Shown here: positions 24,253-32,120 of the stretch, one piece after another | Numbering within the stretch: the first letter of the stretch is position 1 | Layout: each line of letters begins with the position of its first letter | From: RYN-230 sp036497945 | GTDB taxonomy: Bacteria > Actinomycetota > Actinomycetes > Streptosporangiales > Streptosporangiaceae | Reading direction: 5' to 3' | DNA length: 64,000 nt | Assembly (NCBI GenBank): GCA_036497945.1 | Contig: DASXIN010000116.1 | Span: forward strand, 1 to 64,000 | Program-made: the position numbers and the translations under genes | Notes under the pieces: generated by a model | What the model was told of the DNA's origin: nothing | Databases searched by the model: none | What the model saw: only the letters and a program-made list of their open reading frames with translations

Positions 24253-25107
24253 TCAGCCGATGTCGTTGAGACGCTTCCAGTCCAGCCGGGCGTCGGCCGA
24301 CCAGCGCTGCCGCCGGTCGGCGAACAGCTGGGCCGCGGCCAGCCCGCTCCACCGGGCGGGCAGCAGTTCCCGGGGCAGCACCGGGTCGATGGACGGGAAC
24401 CGCCGCCAGGCGTGCACCAGCTCGATCAGCCGGGCCAGCAGGTCGGCCGGGGCCTCGGCGCGGAAGTCGTCGATGAACCGCTCGTACTGCTCCTCGATGG
24501 CGGCCAGGTCCCAGGCGGTGGCGACCATGACCCGCACGTCGGCCAGCCCGGACCGGCGCGCCACGAACACGTGCGCGTCGTCGGCCAGCCCGGCCGCGCG
24601 CAGTACGCCGACCGCCTCGGCCGCCCGCTCCGGATGCGGGCTGATCCACAGGCCCGCGCCGAGCGAGCCGAACCCGGCCCAGTTCAGCCGGGTGCGCACG
24701 ACATGCCGGGCCCGCCGGTCGCTCTCCGGGACCCGCGCGTAGATCAGCAGCCAGCGGCCGTCCCAGTGCTCCGCCGGGCCGGTGAACGAGTAGATCCGCT
24801 CCGCGCCGTCGGTGAGCAGCCGGCGCGCGTTGTCGGTGAGGCGCCACCGGGTCCGGCGGCCGAGCTTCTCGGCCTCCAGCCAGCCGGCCGCGGCGGTGCG
24901 CATCAGCGCCTGCCGGGTCGCTTTCTCCTCGATGCCGAGCCGGCCCAGCACGTCCAGCACGGCCGACGTCCAGGCCGTGCCGTCGCCGGTCAGCACACAC
25001 TCGCCGAGCAGGGTGAGCAGCAGGCCGCGAGCGCTCGGCGCACCGGCCGCATGCCGCCGGGACAGCGTCGGCACCGGCCTGGGCGCCGACGCTCCGCTGC
25101 CCGCCAT
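24253..25107 (-). CDS. PaaX-family transcriptional regulator
   Basis: A 284-residue protein with the PaaX architecture: an N-terminal winged helix (LLLTLLGECVL, then EKATRQALMRTAAAGWLEAE, about 29-81), a central domain (WDGRWLLIYARVPES near 114-128) and a C-terminal alpha/beta domain. PaaX repressors respond to phenylacetyl-CoA; given the nearby box operon, an aryl-CoA such as benzoyl-CoA is a reasonable ligand, though this is inference. GGAAGG 7 nt before the ATG is clear. Same strand as box; before the IS insertion it lay only about 230 bp upstream of the box promoter. Confidence 0.85.
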   Translation of the reverse strand: MAGSGASAPRPVPTLSRRHAAGAPSARGLLLTLLGECVLTGDGTAWTSAVLDVLGRLGIEEKATRQALMRTAAAGWLEAEKLGRRTRWRLTDNARRLLTDGAERIYSFTGPAEHWDGRWLLIYARVPESDRRARHVVRTRLNWAGFGSLGAGLWISPHPERAAEAVGVLRAAGLADDAHVFVARRSGLADVRVMVATAWDLAAIEEQYERFIDDFRAEAPADLLARLIELVHAWRRFPSIDPVLPRELLPARWSGLAAAQLFADRRQRWSADARLDWKRLNDIG

Positions 25108-25143
25108 GACGACCTTCCAGTACCTGCCGACGGCCGCTCACCG

Positions 25144-25166
25144 CCGTATGTCAGAGCAGGATACGG
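25144..25166. promoter_or_regulatory. Small inverted repeat between paaX-like gene and brkB-like gene
   Basis: Perfect 6-bp arms (CCGTAT / ATACGG) spaced by 11 bp, 36 bp upstream of the PaaX-like start and in the gap to the divergent membrane-protein gene. Possible autoregulatory site; short arms make it uncertain. Confidence 0.35.
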
Positions 25167-25248
25167 CACCGCGGCGCGTTAGCACCTGGACCGGCTGGGT
25201 AGTGGATGACCCCTCAGGCCAGCCGCCTGGGGGAGGAGGCATGCCGCC

Positions 25249-26253
25249 ATGGCGGAACCAGTCGCTGGGCACCGGCCGGAGCGTACCCCGGATACCAGCA
25301 CCGAGACCCCGGGCAACCCGGTCGAGCTCGGCCGCGGCGGCTGGCTCGCGGCCGCCCGCCGGACGGCCCGCGAGTTCAAGGCCGACAACCTGCGGGACTG
25401 GGCGGCCGCGCTGACCTACTACAGCATCCAGTCCGTCTTTCCCGGGCTGCTGGTGCTGGTGTCCCTGCTCGGCCTGATCGGCAAGTCGGCCACCCAGCCG
25501 CTGGTCACCGGCCTGGCTCAGCTCGCCCCGGCCAACGTGCGGACCATCGTGCTGAACGCCATCACGCACCTGCAAGGCAGCCATGCCGCCGCCGGGGTGC
25601 TGACCGTGGTCAGCCTCGTGCTCGGGCTGTGGTCCGCGTCGAACTACGTGGCCGGGTTCATGCGCGCCTCGAACGCCATCTACGACGTGCCCGAGGGACG
25701 GCCGGCCTGGAAGACGTACCCGATCCGGCTGGGCGTCACGCTGGTCATGCTGGTGCTGCTGGTGGCCTCGGTGCTGATCGTCGTGGTGACCGGCAGCCTG
25801 GCCCGCCGGGTCGGGAACGGGCTGGGCATTGGCTCGGCCGCGGTGACCGCGTGGGACATCGCCAAGTGGCCGGTGCTGCTGGTCATCGTCAGCATCATGT
25901 TCGCCATCCTGTACTGGGCCAGCCCGAACGCGAAGCAGGGCTTGCGCTGGGTCAGCCCGGGCGGCCTCATCGCCGTCATCCTGTGGCTGATCGCGTCCGG
26001 CCTGTTCGCGCTGTACGTGGCCAACTTCGGGCACTACAACAAGGTCTACGGCAGCCTCGGCGGCATCATCATCTTCCTGATCTGGATGTGGATCTCGAAC
26101 GTCGCGATCCTGTTCGGCGCGGAGTTCAACGCCGAGCTCATCCGCGGCCGGGCCATCGCCGCCGGCGCGCCGCCGGACCGCGAGCCCTACACCGAGCTAC
26201 GCGATACCCGCAAGCTGGACAAGCCGTTAACCCAACCGGAAACGAGGCGGTAG
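25249..26253 (+). CDS. YihY/BrkB-family inner-membrane protein
   Basis: A 334-residue protein of the YihY/virulence-factor BrkB (UPF0761) family. After a polar N-terminus come about six membrane helices; typical elements are WAAALTYYSIQSVFPGLLVL near 58, SASNYVAGFMRASNAIYDV near 127, and the C-terminal YGSLGGIIIFLIWMWISN near 266-283. Biochemical role unresolved; earlier RNase BN annotation of relatives was withdrawn. GGAGGAGG lies upstream of the ATG. It diverges from the PaaX-like gene and converges with the ECF sigma gene, leaving 17 bp between stops. No obvious link to benzoate degradation. Confidence 0.92.
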   Translation: MAEPVAGHRPERTPDTSTETPGNPVELGRGGWLAAARRTAREFKADNLRDWAAALTYYSIQSVFPGLLVLVSLLGLIGKSATQPLVTGLAQLAPANVRTIVLNAITHLQGSHAAAGVLTVVSLVLGLWSASNYVAGFMRASNAIYDVPEGRPAWKTYPIRLGVTLVMLVLLVASVLIVVVTGSLARRVGNGLGIGSAAVTAWDIAKWPVLLVIVSIMFAILYWASPNAKQGLRWVSPGGLIAVILWLIASGLFALYVANFGHYNKVYGSLGGIIIFLIWMWISNVAILFGAEFNAELIRGRAIAAGAPPDREPYTELRDTRKLDKPLTQPETRR

Positions 26254-26270
26254 CGGGAGCAGGCCGCCGG

Positions 26271-27275
26271 CTAACCGGGCAGCATCCGGGGCAGCCCGAA
26301 CCGAGGCAGCACGCTGGTCTCGAACCGGGTCAGCTCGCTCAGCTGGCGGCCGGCCAGCGTGGCCACCAGCAGGCCGACCGCCCGGGCCACCCCGGCCTGC
26401 GGGTCGCGGACATAGACGCCGAACGCGGGCTGGCCGTTGGCCCGGGTCGGCACCAGCCGGTAGCTGCGGTCCTGCCAGATCGCGGTGAAGAAGCACAGCG
26501 CCAGCTCACGGCCCTGGTACTCGAGCGGGACCGGCGGCATGCGCAGCCAGGCGTCCTCGGTCATCAAGGCCACGATGCCGTCCACGTCGCCGCCCTCGAA
26601 CGCCCGGGTGAACCGGGCCACCAGGTCCTGTTCTGCCGCCGAGCCGGGCGCCGGGGCGGGCGGCTGGCCCGTGGTCGCGGCCATCCGCTGCCGGATCGCG
26701 GCCCGGGCCCGCTTCAGCGCGCTGGTCACCGACTCCTCGGTGACCTCCAGCAGCCCGGCCACCTCGCGGGCCGGGTAGCCGAGCACGTCGCGCAGGATGA
26801 GCACGGCCCGCTGCCGGGGCGGCAGCAGCTGCAGCGCGGTCACGAAGGCCAGCGAGATGGCCTCGCTGGCCTCGTACTGAGCCTCCGGACCGGGCGCGCT
26901 GTCGGCCAGCCCCTCCAGGGCGGTGTCCGGCAGCGGCTCCAGCCAGAGCACCTCGCCGAGCCGGGTGGGCTCGGGCGCGAGGTCGGCCAGCCGCCCCGAC
27001 GAGGGGGTCGGGCGGCGGCGGCCGGCCCGCAGCGCGTTCAGGCAGCGGCTGGTGGCCACCCGGTACAGCCAGGTACGCACCGAGGACCGCCCCTCGAACC
27101 CGGCGAAACCACGCCACGCGGCCAGCAGCGTCTCCTGCAGCGCGTCCTCCGCGTCCTGCGCCGAGCCCAGCATCCGGTAGCAATGCACCATCAGCTCCCG
27201 CTGATGCGGCTCGACCAGCTCGCCGAACGCCGCCCCGTCCCCGGCACGGGCCCGTTCAATCAAATTTGCTGTCAT
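26271..27275 (-). CDS. ECF sigma factor with SnoaL-like C-terminal domain
   Basis: A 334-residue paralogue of the sigma factor at 9325. Region 2 (LMVHCYRMLGSAQDAEDALQ, about 28-47, then WRGFAGFEGRSSVRTWLYRV), region 4 (LPPRQRAVLILRDVLGYPA near 152-170) and a SnoaL-like tail (FTRAFEGGDVDGIVALM near 224, then FGVYVRDPQ) are all present. This SigG-like class usually has no anti-sigma partner, and none is adjacent here. GAGG lies 10 nt before the ATG. The 107-bp region upstream contains a 12-bp inverted repeat that could bear on its expression. Confidence 0.9.
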   Translation of the reverse strand: MTANLIERARAGDGAAFGELVEPHQRELMVHCYRMLGSAQDAEDALQETLLAAWRGFAGFEGRSSVRTWLYRVATSRCLNALRAGRRRPTPSSGRLADLAPEPTRLGEVLWLEPLPDTALEGLADSAPGPEAQYEASEAISLAFVTALQLLPPRQRAVLILRDVLGYPAREVAGLLEVTEESVTSALKRARAAIRQRMAATTGQPPAPAPGSAAEQDLVARFTRAFEGGDVDGIVALMTEDAWLRMPPVPLEYQGRELALCFFTAIWQDRSYRLVPTRANGQPAFGVYVRDPQAGVARAVGLLVATLAGRQLSELTRFETSVLPRFGLPRMLPG

Positions 27276-27379
27276 AACGCCAGTACCTCGCCGGTCTGCT
27301 TGCCTCCATCATCCGGTACTGACCCCGCCAGGCGGCAAAACTGGGCGGCGGCCGACGGCAAGCCGCGGGTACTGGCGTT
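27276..27379. repeat. 12-bp inverted repeat spanning the gap upstream of the sigma gene
   Basis: AACGCCAGTACC (27276-27287) is exactly complementary to 27368-27379; a partial third copy (GGTACTGACC) lies at 27315-27324. The repeats fill the intergenic region between the sigma start and the end of the LtnD-like gene. They could be regulator sites or a terminator for the dehydrogenase; the spacing is long for a simple hairpin. Confidence 0.4.
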
Positions 27380-27382
27380 GAG

Positions 27383-28261
27383 CTAAATCGTGCGACCGGC
27401 CCGGAGCACCTCGATCAGTGCCGAGTCGTCCAGCCGGCCCAGACCCTCCTCGTGACCGCGGTCGTAGAGCCAGGCGGCCGCGCGGGCCAGCGGCGTGGCC
27501 GCACCCGCGTCGTCCGCGGCCGCGCCGACCAGGCCCATGTCCTTGACGAAGATGTCCAGCGCGCTGCGCACGTCGCCGAACTGGCCGGACACCATCCGGG
27601 CGCCGCGGTCCTCGAACATGAACGAGGCGGCCGCGCCGTCGCGCAGCACCTGCCAGCAGTCCGCCGGGCGCAGCCCGAGCGCCTCGGCGAAGGCCAGCGC
27701 CTCGGCGGCCACCGCGATGTGCACGCCACACAGCAGCTGGTTGACCAGTTTCATCCGCTGGCCGTCACCGGCCGCCGGGCCGACCACCGGCGCGGCCCGG
27801 GCCAGGCTGTCCAGCACCGGCTGGGCCCGCTGCACCGCGCCCGCCGGGCCGGACACCATGATCAGCAGGTCACCGGCGGCGGCCCGGGTCACCCCGCCGG
27901 ACACCGGGGCGTCCAGCACGGTGCTGCCCTGCCCGGCCAGGCGGCTGGCCGCGGAGGTGACCGCCGCGGGCCCGACCGTGGCCATGATCAGCACGATCGA
28001 CCCGGTGGGCAGCGCGGCGGCCGCGCCGTCCGGCCCGAACAGCACCTGCTCCAGCTGGTCCGGGGTAGCCACCATGATCGCGGTCAGGTCGGCGCCCGCC
28101 ACCGCCCCGGCGACGCTGGCCGCGGGCCGCACCCCGTCCGCGGCCAGCGCCGCGGCGCGGTCCGGCACCACGTCGTAGCCGTGCACCTGGTGGCCGGAGC
28201 GGGCCAGGCAGGCCGCCATCGGCCCGCCCATCGCGCCCAGGCCGAGCCAGCCGATCCGCAT
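27383..28261 (-). CDS. ltnD: L-threonate dehydrogenase-like / beta-hydroxyacid dehydrogenase
   Basis: A 292-residue beta-hydroxyacid dehydrogenase: GLGAMGGPMAACLARSG near 7-23, the substrate motif DAPVSGGVTRAAAGDLL near 118-134, and the catalytic Lys in MKLVNQLLCG near 168. Relatives oxidise 3-hydroxyisobutyrate, tartronate or L-threonate. Here it overlaps by one base (TGATG) with a DUF1537 four-carbon acid-sugar kinase, and a DenD-like gene diverges beyond, which is the context of LtnD in threonate/erythronate catabolism, so L-threonate C2 oxidation is the best guess. The first enzyme acts before the kinase in that pathway. Confidence 0.82.
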   Translation of the reverse strand: MRIGWLGLGAMGGPMAACLARSGHQVHGYDVVPDRAAALAADGVRPAASVAGAVAGADLTAIMVATPDQLEQVLFGPDGAAAALPTGSIVLIMATVGPAAVTSAASRLAGQGSTVLDAPVSGGVTRAAAGDLLIMVSGPAGAVQRAQPVLDSLARAAPVVGPAAGDGQRMKLVNQLLCGVHIAVAAEALAFAEALGLRPADCWQVLRDGAAASFMFEDRGARMVSGQFGDVRSALDIFVKDMGLVGAAADDAGAATPLARAAAWLYDRGHEEGLGRLDDSALIEVLRAGRTI

Positions 28262-29796
28262 CAGCCGTCCTCCTGCTCGCCGTTGAGGATGTCCACCACC
28301 TGGGCCAGCGTGCCGTCGTCCCCGACGTTGCCGGCGAACACCACGTAGGGCAGGCCCACCGCCGCCGGGGCCGCGTCCACCGGGTGGAACACCGAGATCA
28401 GCCCGGGGAACAGCTGGCCGGCCACCAGCGCGCGGCGGATGCCCAATCCGCGGGTGGCGACGTCATGCGAGGTGATGCCGCCCTTGGCGATGACCCAGGC
28501 GGGGGGCCGGGTGGCCAGCACGTCCCGCACCACGCCGGCCAGCGCGGCGGACACGGTGCGCGCGATGGCCAGGCTGGCTGCCGGGTCGCGGCCGGTGGCC
28601 ACCGCCCGGCTGGTGTACAGCAGCACGTCGGACTGGCGCAGCGCGGCCGCCGCCTGCCGCGCGGCCGCCGCGGCCATCGCATCGGCGCCGCGCAGCACGG
28701 CGGGCACGTCCAGTTCGAGCGCGGCGGTGCCGGGCCGGGCGCGCAGCGCGGCCACCTGGCGGCTGGTCTGCCCGACGTGCGAGCCGACCACGATCAGGCC
28801 GTGCCCGCCGGCCCGCCCGTGCTTCGGTGACCCGTGCTCCGGCGACCCGTGCTCCGGCGACCCGTGCTCCGGTGACCCGTGCTCCGGTGACCCGTGCTCC
28901 GGCGGCCAGATCCGCGCGCCGCGCAGCGGTGCCTGCGGGTCCTGGCCGGCCAGCGCGCGGACGAACGACGGCCCGGTGCGGAACAGGAACGCCTGGCCAG
29001 CCCGTTCGGCCCGCAGCACGCCGCAGGCGACGATGTCCAGATCGGCGTAGTCGGTGGCGTCCACCGCCACCCAGCCGCCGCCGGACACCGCGGCCAGCCG
29101 CGCCGCGACCCGGTCCGGGCCGCCGAGCCGGATGTCGGCCAGGCTGATCCGGGCCACCTGCTCCGGCCGGATCGCGCCGCCGCTGCGTTCCGCGAGGAAC
29201 TCGCGCAGCCCCGAGGACCGGTAGCCGAACGCCGGATCCCGGGCGAACTCGGTCTCGCCTACCGGGACCAGGTCCGGGCCGATCCGGGCCCAGTGGATGC
29301 CGCCCGCGGTCACCCGGCCCGCTTCGGGGAACGCCGGGATGAGCAGCACGCCGTCGAAGCCGCGGCCGAGCACGTCATGCCGGGCCGTCTGTACCGCGGC
29401 CACCTCGGCCAGCAGATGGCCGCGCAGCGTCGAGTCGCTCCGGCTGATCAGCTGGATCCGGCGGCCGCGCCGCTCCGCGGCCGCGATCAGGTCGCGGGCG
29501 GCCTGCCTGGTCAGCCGGGCCGCGGCCGGCTCAGCCAGGCTGCGGGTGTTGGTCAGCACGAAGCAGCCGCCCGTTGGGCCGTCCAGCGCGGCCTGGTAGG
29601 CGGACTCCTGCAGCACGGTCACCACCTCGATGCCGTGCACCGCCTGCGAACCGGTGGGGTCGTCGTCCAGCACGCCGAGCAGCAGGCCGTCCGCGGCGCG
29701 CTGGGCGCGGACCGACGCCCGGAGCGCGGCGTCGTCCGGGCGGGCCGGGGGTAGCCCGGCGAAGACCGGCTCGGCGGCCGGCCGGCTGTCCCGCAG
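28261..29796 (-). CDS. Four-carbon acid-sugar kinase (DUF1537 family)
   Basis: About 511 residues of the DUF1537/OtnK-DtnK kinase family. The N-terminal substrate domain has LDDDPTGSQAVHG, then FVLTNTRSLAE, RSDSTLRGHL and VLLIPAFPEAGR. The C-terminal ATP domain has VVGSHVGQTSRQ, AKGGITSHDVATRGLG and VVFAGNVGDDGTL. The enzyme phosphorylates 2-oxo-tetronate. No ATG, GTG or TTG lies in frame between the divergent promoter and residue about 42. The conserved FAGLPPARPDD segment argues for an upstream start, and a CTG at 29796 with GGAAGGGG 7 nt before it is the best candidate; GTG 29673 is the alternative. A Ser-Pro-Glu-His-Gly repeat lies between the two domains. Confidence 0.8.
   Translation of the reverse strand: MRDSRPAAEPVFAGLPPARPDDAALRASVRAQRAADGLLLGVLDDDPTGSQAVHGIEVVTVLQESAYQAALDGPTGGCFVLTNTRSLAEPAAARLTRQAARDLIAAAERRGRRIQLISRSDSTLRGHLLAEVAAVQTARHDVLGRGFDGVLLIPAFPEAGRVTAGGIHWARIGPDLVPVGETEFARDPAFGYRSSGLREFLAERSGGAIRPEQVARISLADIRLGGPDRVAARLAAVSGGGWVAVDATDYADLDIVACGVLRAERAGQAFLFRTGPSFVRALAGQDPQAPLRGARIWPPEHGSPEHGSPEHGSPEHGSPEHGSPKHGRAGGHGLIVVGSHVGQTSRQVAALRARPGTAALELDVPAVLRGADAMAAAAARQAAAALRQSDVLLYTSRAVATGRDPAASLAIARTVSAALAGVVRDVLATRPPAWVIAKGGITSHDVATRGLGIRRALVAGQLFPGLISVFHPVDAAPAAVGLPYVVFAGNVGDDGTLAQVVDILNGEQEDG
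28816..28905 (-). repeat. In-frame 15-bp tandem repeat (SPEHG)n
   Basis: Six 15-bp units, each beginning CCCGTGCT on the plus strand and differing at one or two bases, encode successive Ser-Pro-Glu-His-Gly pentapeptides (one unit has Lys for Glu) inside the kinase gene, between its two domains. Unit length is a multiple of three, so copy-number change would keep the frame. Confidence 0.92.
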
Positions 29797-29889
29797 CGCC
29801 TGGCCCCTTCCGCTTGCTGCCCAGACACCGATGATGGAGCGTGCGGGCTCACTGTAGTAGCCCCGGCTGGGGCGGAGAACGGAGACGCC

Positions 29890-30891
29890 GTGACGAACGT
29901 GATGATCACTGGTGGGGCGGGCTTCCTGGGCGCCCGGCTGGCCCGCGAACTGCTGGCGGGCGGCTCGCTCGGGGTGGCCGGCGCCGCGGCCCGGCCGCTC
30001 GGCCAGCTCACCCTGGCCGACCAGGCGCCGGTGCCCGCCGACCTCGCCGCCGACCCACGGGTCACCGCTCTGCGTGGCGAAGTGGGTGACCTGCTGCGGC
30101 CGGGCGGCGCGGGCTGGGCGGCGCTCACCGGCGCTTCGGTGATCTTCCACCTGGCCGCCGCGGTCAGTGCGGAGTGCGAAACCGACTTCGATCTCGGCCT
30201 GCGGGCCAACCTGGGCGCCACCGAGGCACTGCTGGCCGCGTGCCGGACGGCCGGCAGCAAACCGGTGCTCGTGTTCGCCAGTTCGCTGGCCGTGTTCGGC
30301 AACTCCCCCGAGCACCCGCTGCCCGCCGTGGTGGATGACCAGACCTTGCCGAACCCGCAGACCAGCTACGGGGTGCAGAAGGTCATCGGTGAGCAGTTGC
30401 TGGCCGACTACACCCGCAAGGGCTTCCTGTGCGGCCGGGCTGTCCGGCTGATGACGGTGTGCGTACGCCCGGGCCGGCCCAACCGGGCCGCGTCCGGGTT
30501 CCTGTCCGGCATCATCCGTGAGCCGCTGGCCGGCCAGCGCGCGGTGTGCCCGGTGGACGCGCACACCGAGGTGGCGCTGTCCTCCCCGGCGCGGGCACTG
30601 GCCGGGCTGCGCTGTGCGGCCGAAGCTTCCGGCGCCGCGTGGGGCGGCCGGAGCCCGGTCACCCTGCCCGCGCTCACCGTGACCGTGGGCGAGATGGTGG
30701 CCGCGCTGGAGCGGGCGGCCGGGCCGGCCGTGACCGGGCTGATCGACTGGGCGCCCGACCCCGCGGTGACCCGCATCGTGACCAGCTGGCCGACCCGGCT
30801 GCGCACCGAGCGGGCCGAGGGTCTCGGCCTGCTGCCCGACCCGGACTTCGGCTCGATCATCCGCGGCTACCTGGCCGAGACGCGCGACTGA
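29890..30891 (+). CDS. denD: D-erythronate dehydrogenase-like NAD-dependent epimerase/dehydratase
   Basis: A 333-residue extended SDR: GGAGFLGARLARELL near 8-22, the active-site region FASSLAVFGN near 128 and the YxxxK motif in SYGVQKVIGEQLL near 158. This DenD-type protein oxidises D-erythronate to 2-oxo-D-erythronate, the substrate of the DUF1537 kinase encoded divergently 93 bp away. With the LtnD-like dehydrogenase, two stereoisomer entry routes would feed one kinase. GGAG 5 nt before the GTG supports the start. Its stop is 17 bp from the convergent Gfo/Idh gene. The downstream decarboxylase and isomerase (OtnC, OtnI) are not seen here. Confidence 0.82.
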   Translation: MTNVMITGGAGFLGARLARELLAGGSLGVAGAAARPLGQLTLADQAPVPADLAADPRVTALRGEVGDLLRPGGAGWAALTGASVIFHLAAAVSAECETDFDLGLRANLGATEALLAACRTAGSKPVLVFASSLAVFGNSPEHPLPAVVDDQTLPNPQTSYGVQKVIGEQLLADYTRKGFLCGRAVRLMTVCVRPGRPNRAASGFLSGIIREPLAGQRAVCPVDAHTEVALSSPARALAGLRCAAEASGAAWGGRSPVTLPALTVTVGEMVAALERAAGPAVTGLIDWAPDPAVTRIVTSWPTRLRTERAEGLGLLPDPDFGSIIRGYLAETRD

Positions 30892-30908
30892 GCAGGTGGC
30901 CACCCGGC

Positions 30909-32120
30909 TCAGCCGACTGGCACCGCCGCGCCGCCGGACCGGGCCGATGCCACGATGGCGTCCAGCACGGCGATCCCGTGCAGCCCGGTGCGGAAGTCCG
31001 CGCACGGCGGCAGCCCGGGGATCCCGCCGATCTGGTCCAGGAAGGCACGGGCCTGGTAGCCGAACATGTCGCCGGTGCCGTACCCGACGCCCGCGGCGAC
31101 CATGGGCAGGCCCTGCCGGACGTAGGGGTGTTCCGGGCCGACGATCACCCGCCTGGGCCCGTTGACGGCCCGGCCCAGGCCGGCCGTGGAGATGCTGAAC
31201 TCGCCCATCCGGTGCAGGTCGAACGCGGCCGAGCCGGTCGTCCCGAACACCTCGAAGCCGAGCCCGTCCGGCTGGCCGTGCGCCACCCGGGACACCGAGA
31301 ACGTGCCGACCGCACCGCCGCCGAACCGGCTGGTGAACACGGCGGCGTCCTCGTTCTGCACGGGGCCTGTCCGCACGGGGCCGGTCTGCACTGAGCCGGC
31401 CTGCCCGGTGACCTCGGCCGGGTCATGCCCGACGGTGGCGCCGGCCGGCACCGGCCGGCTGGCCAGCACGGTCCGTACCATGGCCCCGCTGACTTCCACC
31501 ATCGGGCCGCACAGCTGCTCGGCGATATCCAACAGGTGGCTGCCCAGGTCAGCCAGCGCCCCGGAGCCGACGCCGCCCTGGTACCGCCAGGTCAGCGGGG
31601 TGGCCGGGTCGAGCGCGTAGTCCTCCCAGTACCGCCCGCTGAACTGGATGATCTCGCCGAGTTCCCCGGCCGCCAGCAGCTCCCGGATCGCGCTAATGGC
31701 CGGCGAGCGCCGGTAGGTGTAGCCCACCCCGGTGACCAGCCGGGACGCTTCCGCGGCTTCGGTCATGGCCTGCGCGTCGGCGTACGTGGCGGCCAGCGGT
31801 TTCTCGCACAGCACATGCTTGCCCGCCGCGAGCAGGCCCTCGACTATCTCCCGGTGCAGGTGGTTGGCGGCGGCCACGCTGACCGCGTCGACGTCCGGCG
31901 CCGCCGCCACCGCCTCCCAGCCCACCTCGGCCCGGCGGTACCCGTAGCGGCGGGCCGCGTCCTCGGCCAGCGCCCGGTTGACGTCCGCCACCGCGACCAG
32001 CCGGACGGCCGGCCGGTCCAGGCCGAACAGGGTGGACGCGGTGCGGTAGGCGGCGGCGTGCGCCCGCCCGGCCATCCCGCCGCCGATGACCGCGACCCCG
32101 GTGGAACCCTGGTCAGGCAT
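30909..32120 (-). CDS. Gfo/Idh/MocA-family dehydrogenase
   Basis: A 403-residue NAD(P)-dependent sugar or polyol dehydrogenase: GGGMAGRAHAAAYR near 13-26, CEKPLAATYADAQAM near 103-117, and the second-domain stretch GGVGSGALADLGSHLLDI near 185-202. A Gly/Thr/Pro/Val insertion (TGPVRTGPVQN near 256), made of short direct repeats, is unusual for the family. It overlaps iolG by 8 bp and is the last gene of the iol operon, so it may act on an inositol stereoisomer such as scyllo-inositol. Confidence 0.88.
   Translation of the reverse strand: MPDQGSTGVAVIGGGMAGRAHAAAYRTASTLFGLDRPAVRLVAVADVNRALAEDAARRYGYRRAEVGWEAVAAAPDVDAVSVAAANHLHREIVEGLLAAGKHVLCEKPLAATYADAQAMTEAAEASRLVTGVGYTYRRSPAISAIRELLAAGELGEIIQFSGRYWEDYALDPATPLTWRYQGGVGSGALADLGSHLLDIAEQLCGPMVEVSGAMVRTVLASRPVPAGATVGHDPAEVTGQAGSVQTGPVRTGPVQNEDAAVFTSRFGGGAVGTFSVSRVAHGQPDGLGFEVFGTTGSAAFDLHRMGEFSISTAGLGRAVNGPRRVIVGPEHPYVRQGLPMVAAGVGYGTGDMFGYQARAFLDQIGGIPGLPPCADFRTGLHGIAVLDAIVASARSGGAAVPVG

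Noticed and set aside
25206..27386. A 726-codon plus-strand frame through the brkB-like and sigma genes
   Set aside because: Antisense or out-of-frame to genes with strong domain evidence; composition is Arg/Gly/Pro-rich with no recognisable domains.
28816..28905. The 15-bp repeats as a CRISPR-like array
   Set aside because: Tandem units have no spacers and are in frame inside a gene, so they are a coding microsatellite.
29797..31005. Upstream extension of the DUF1537 kinase frame by about 400 codons
   Set aside because: Lies antisense to the DenD-like gene and lacks homology; the true protein begins near 29796.
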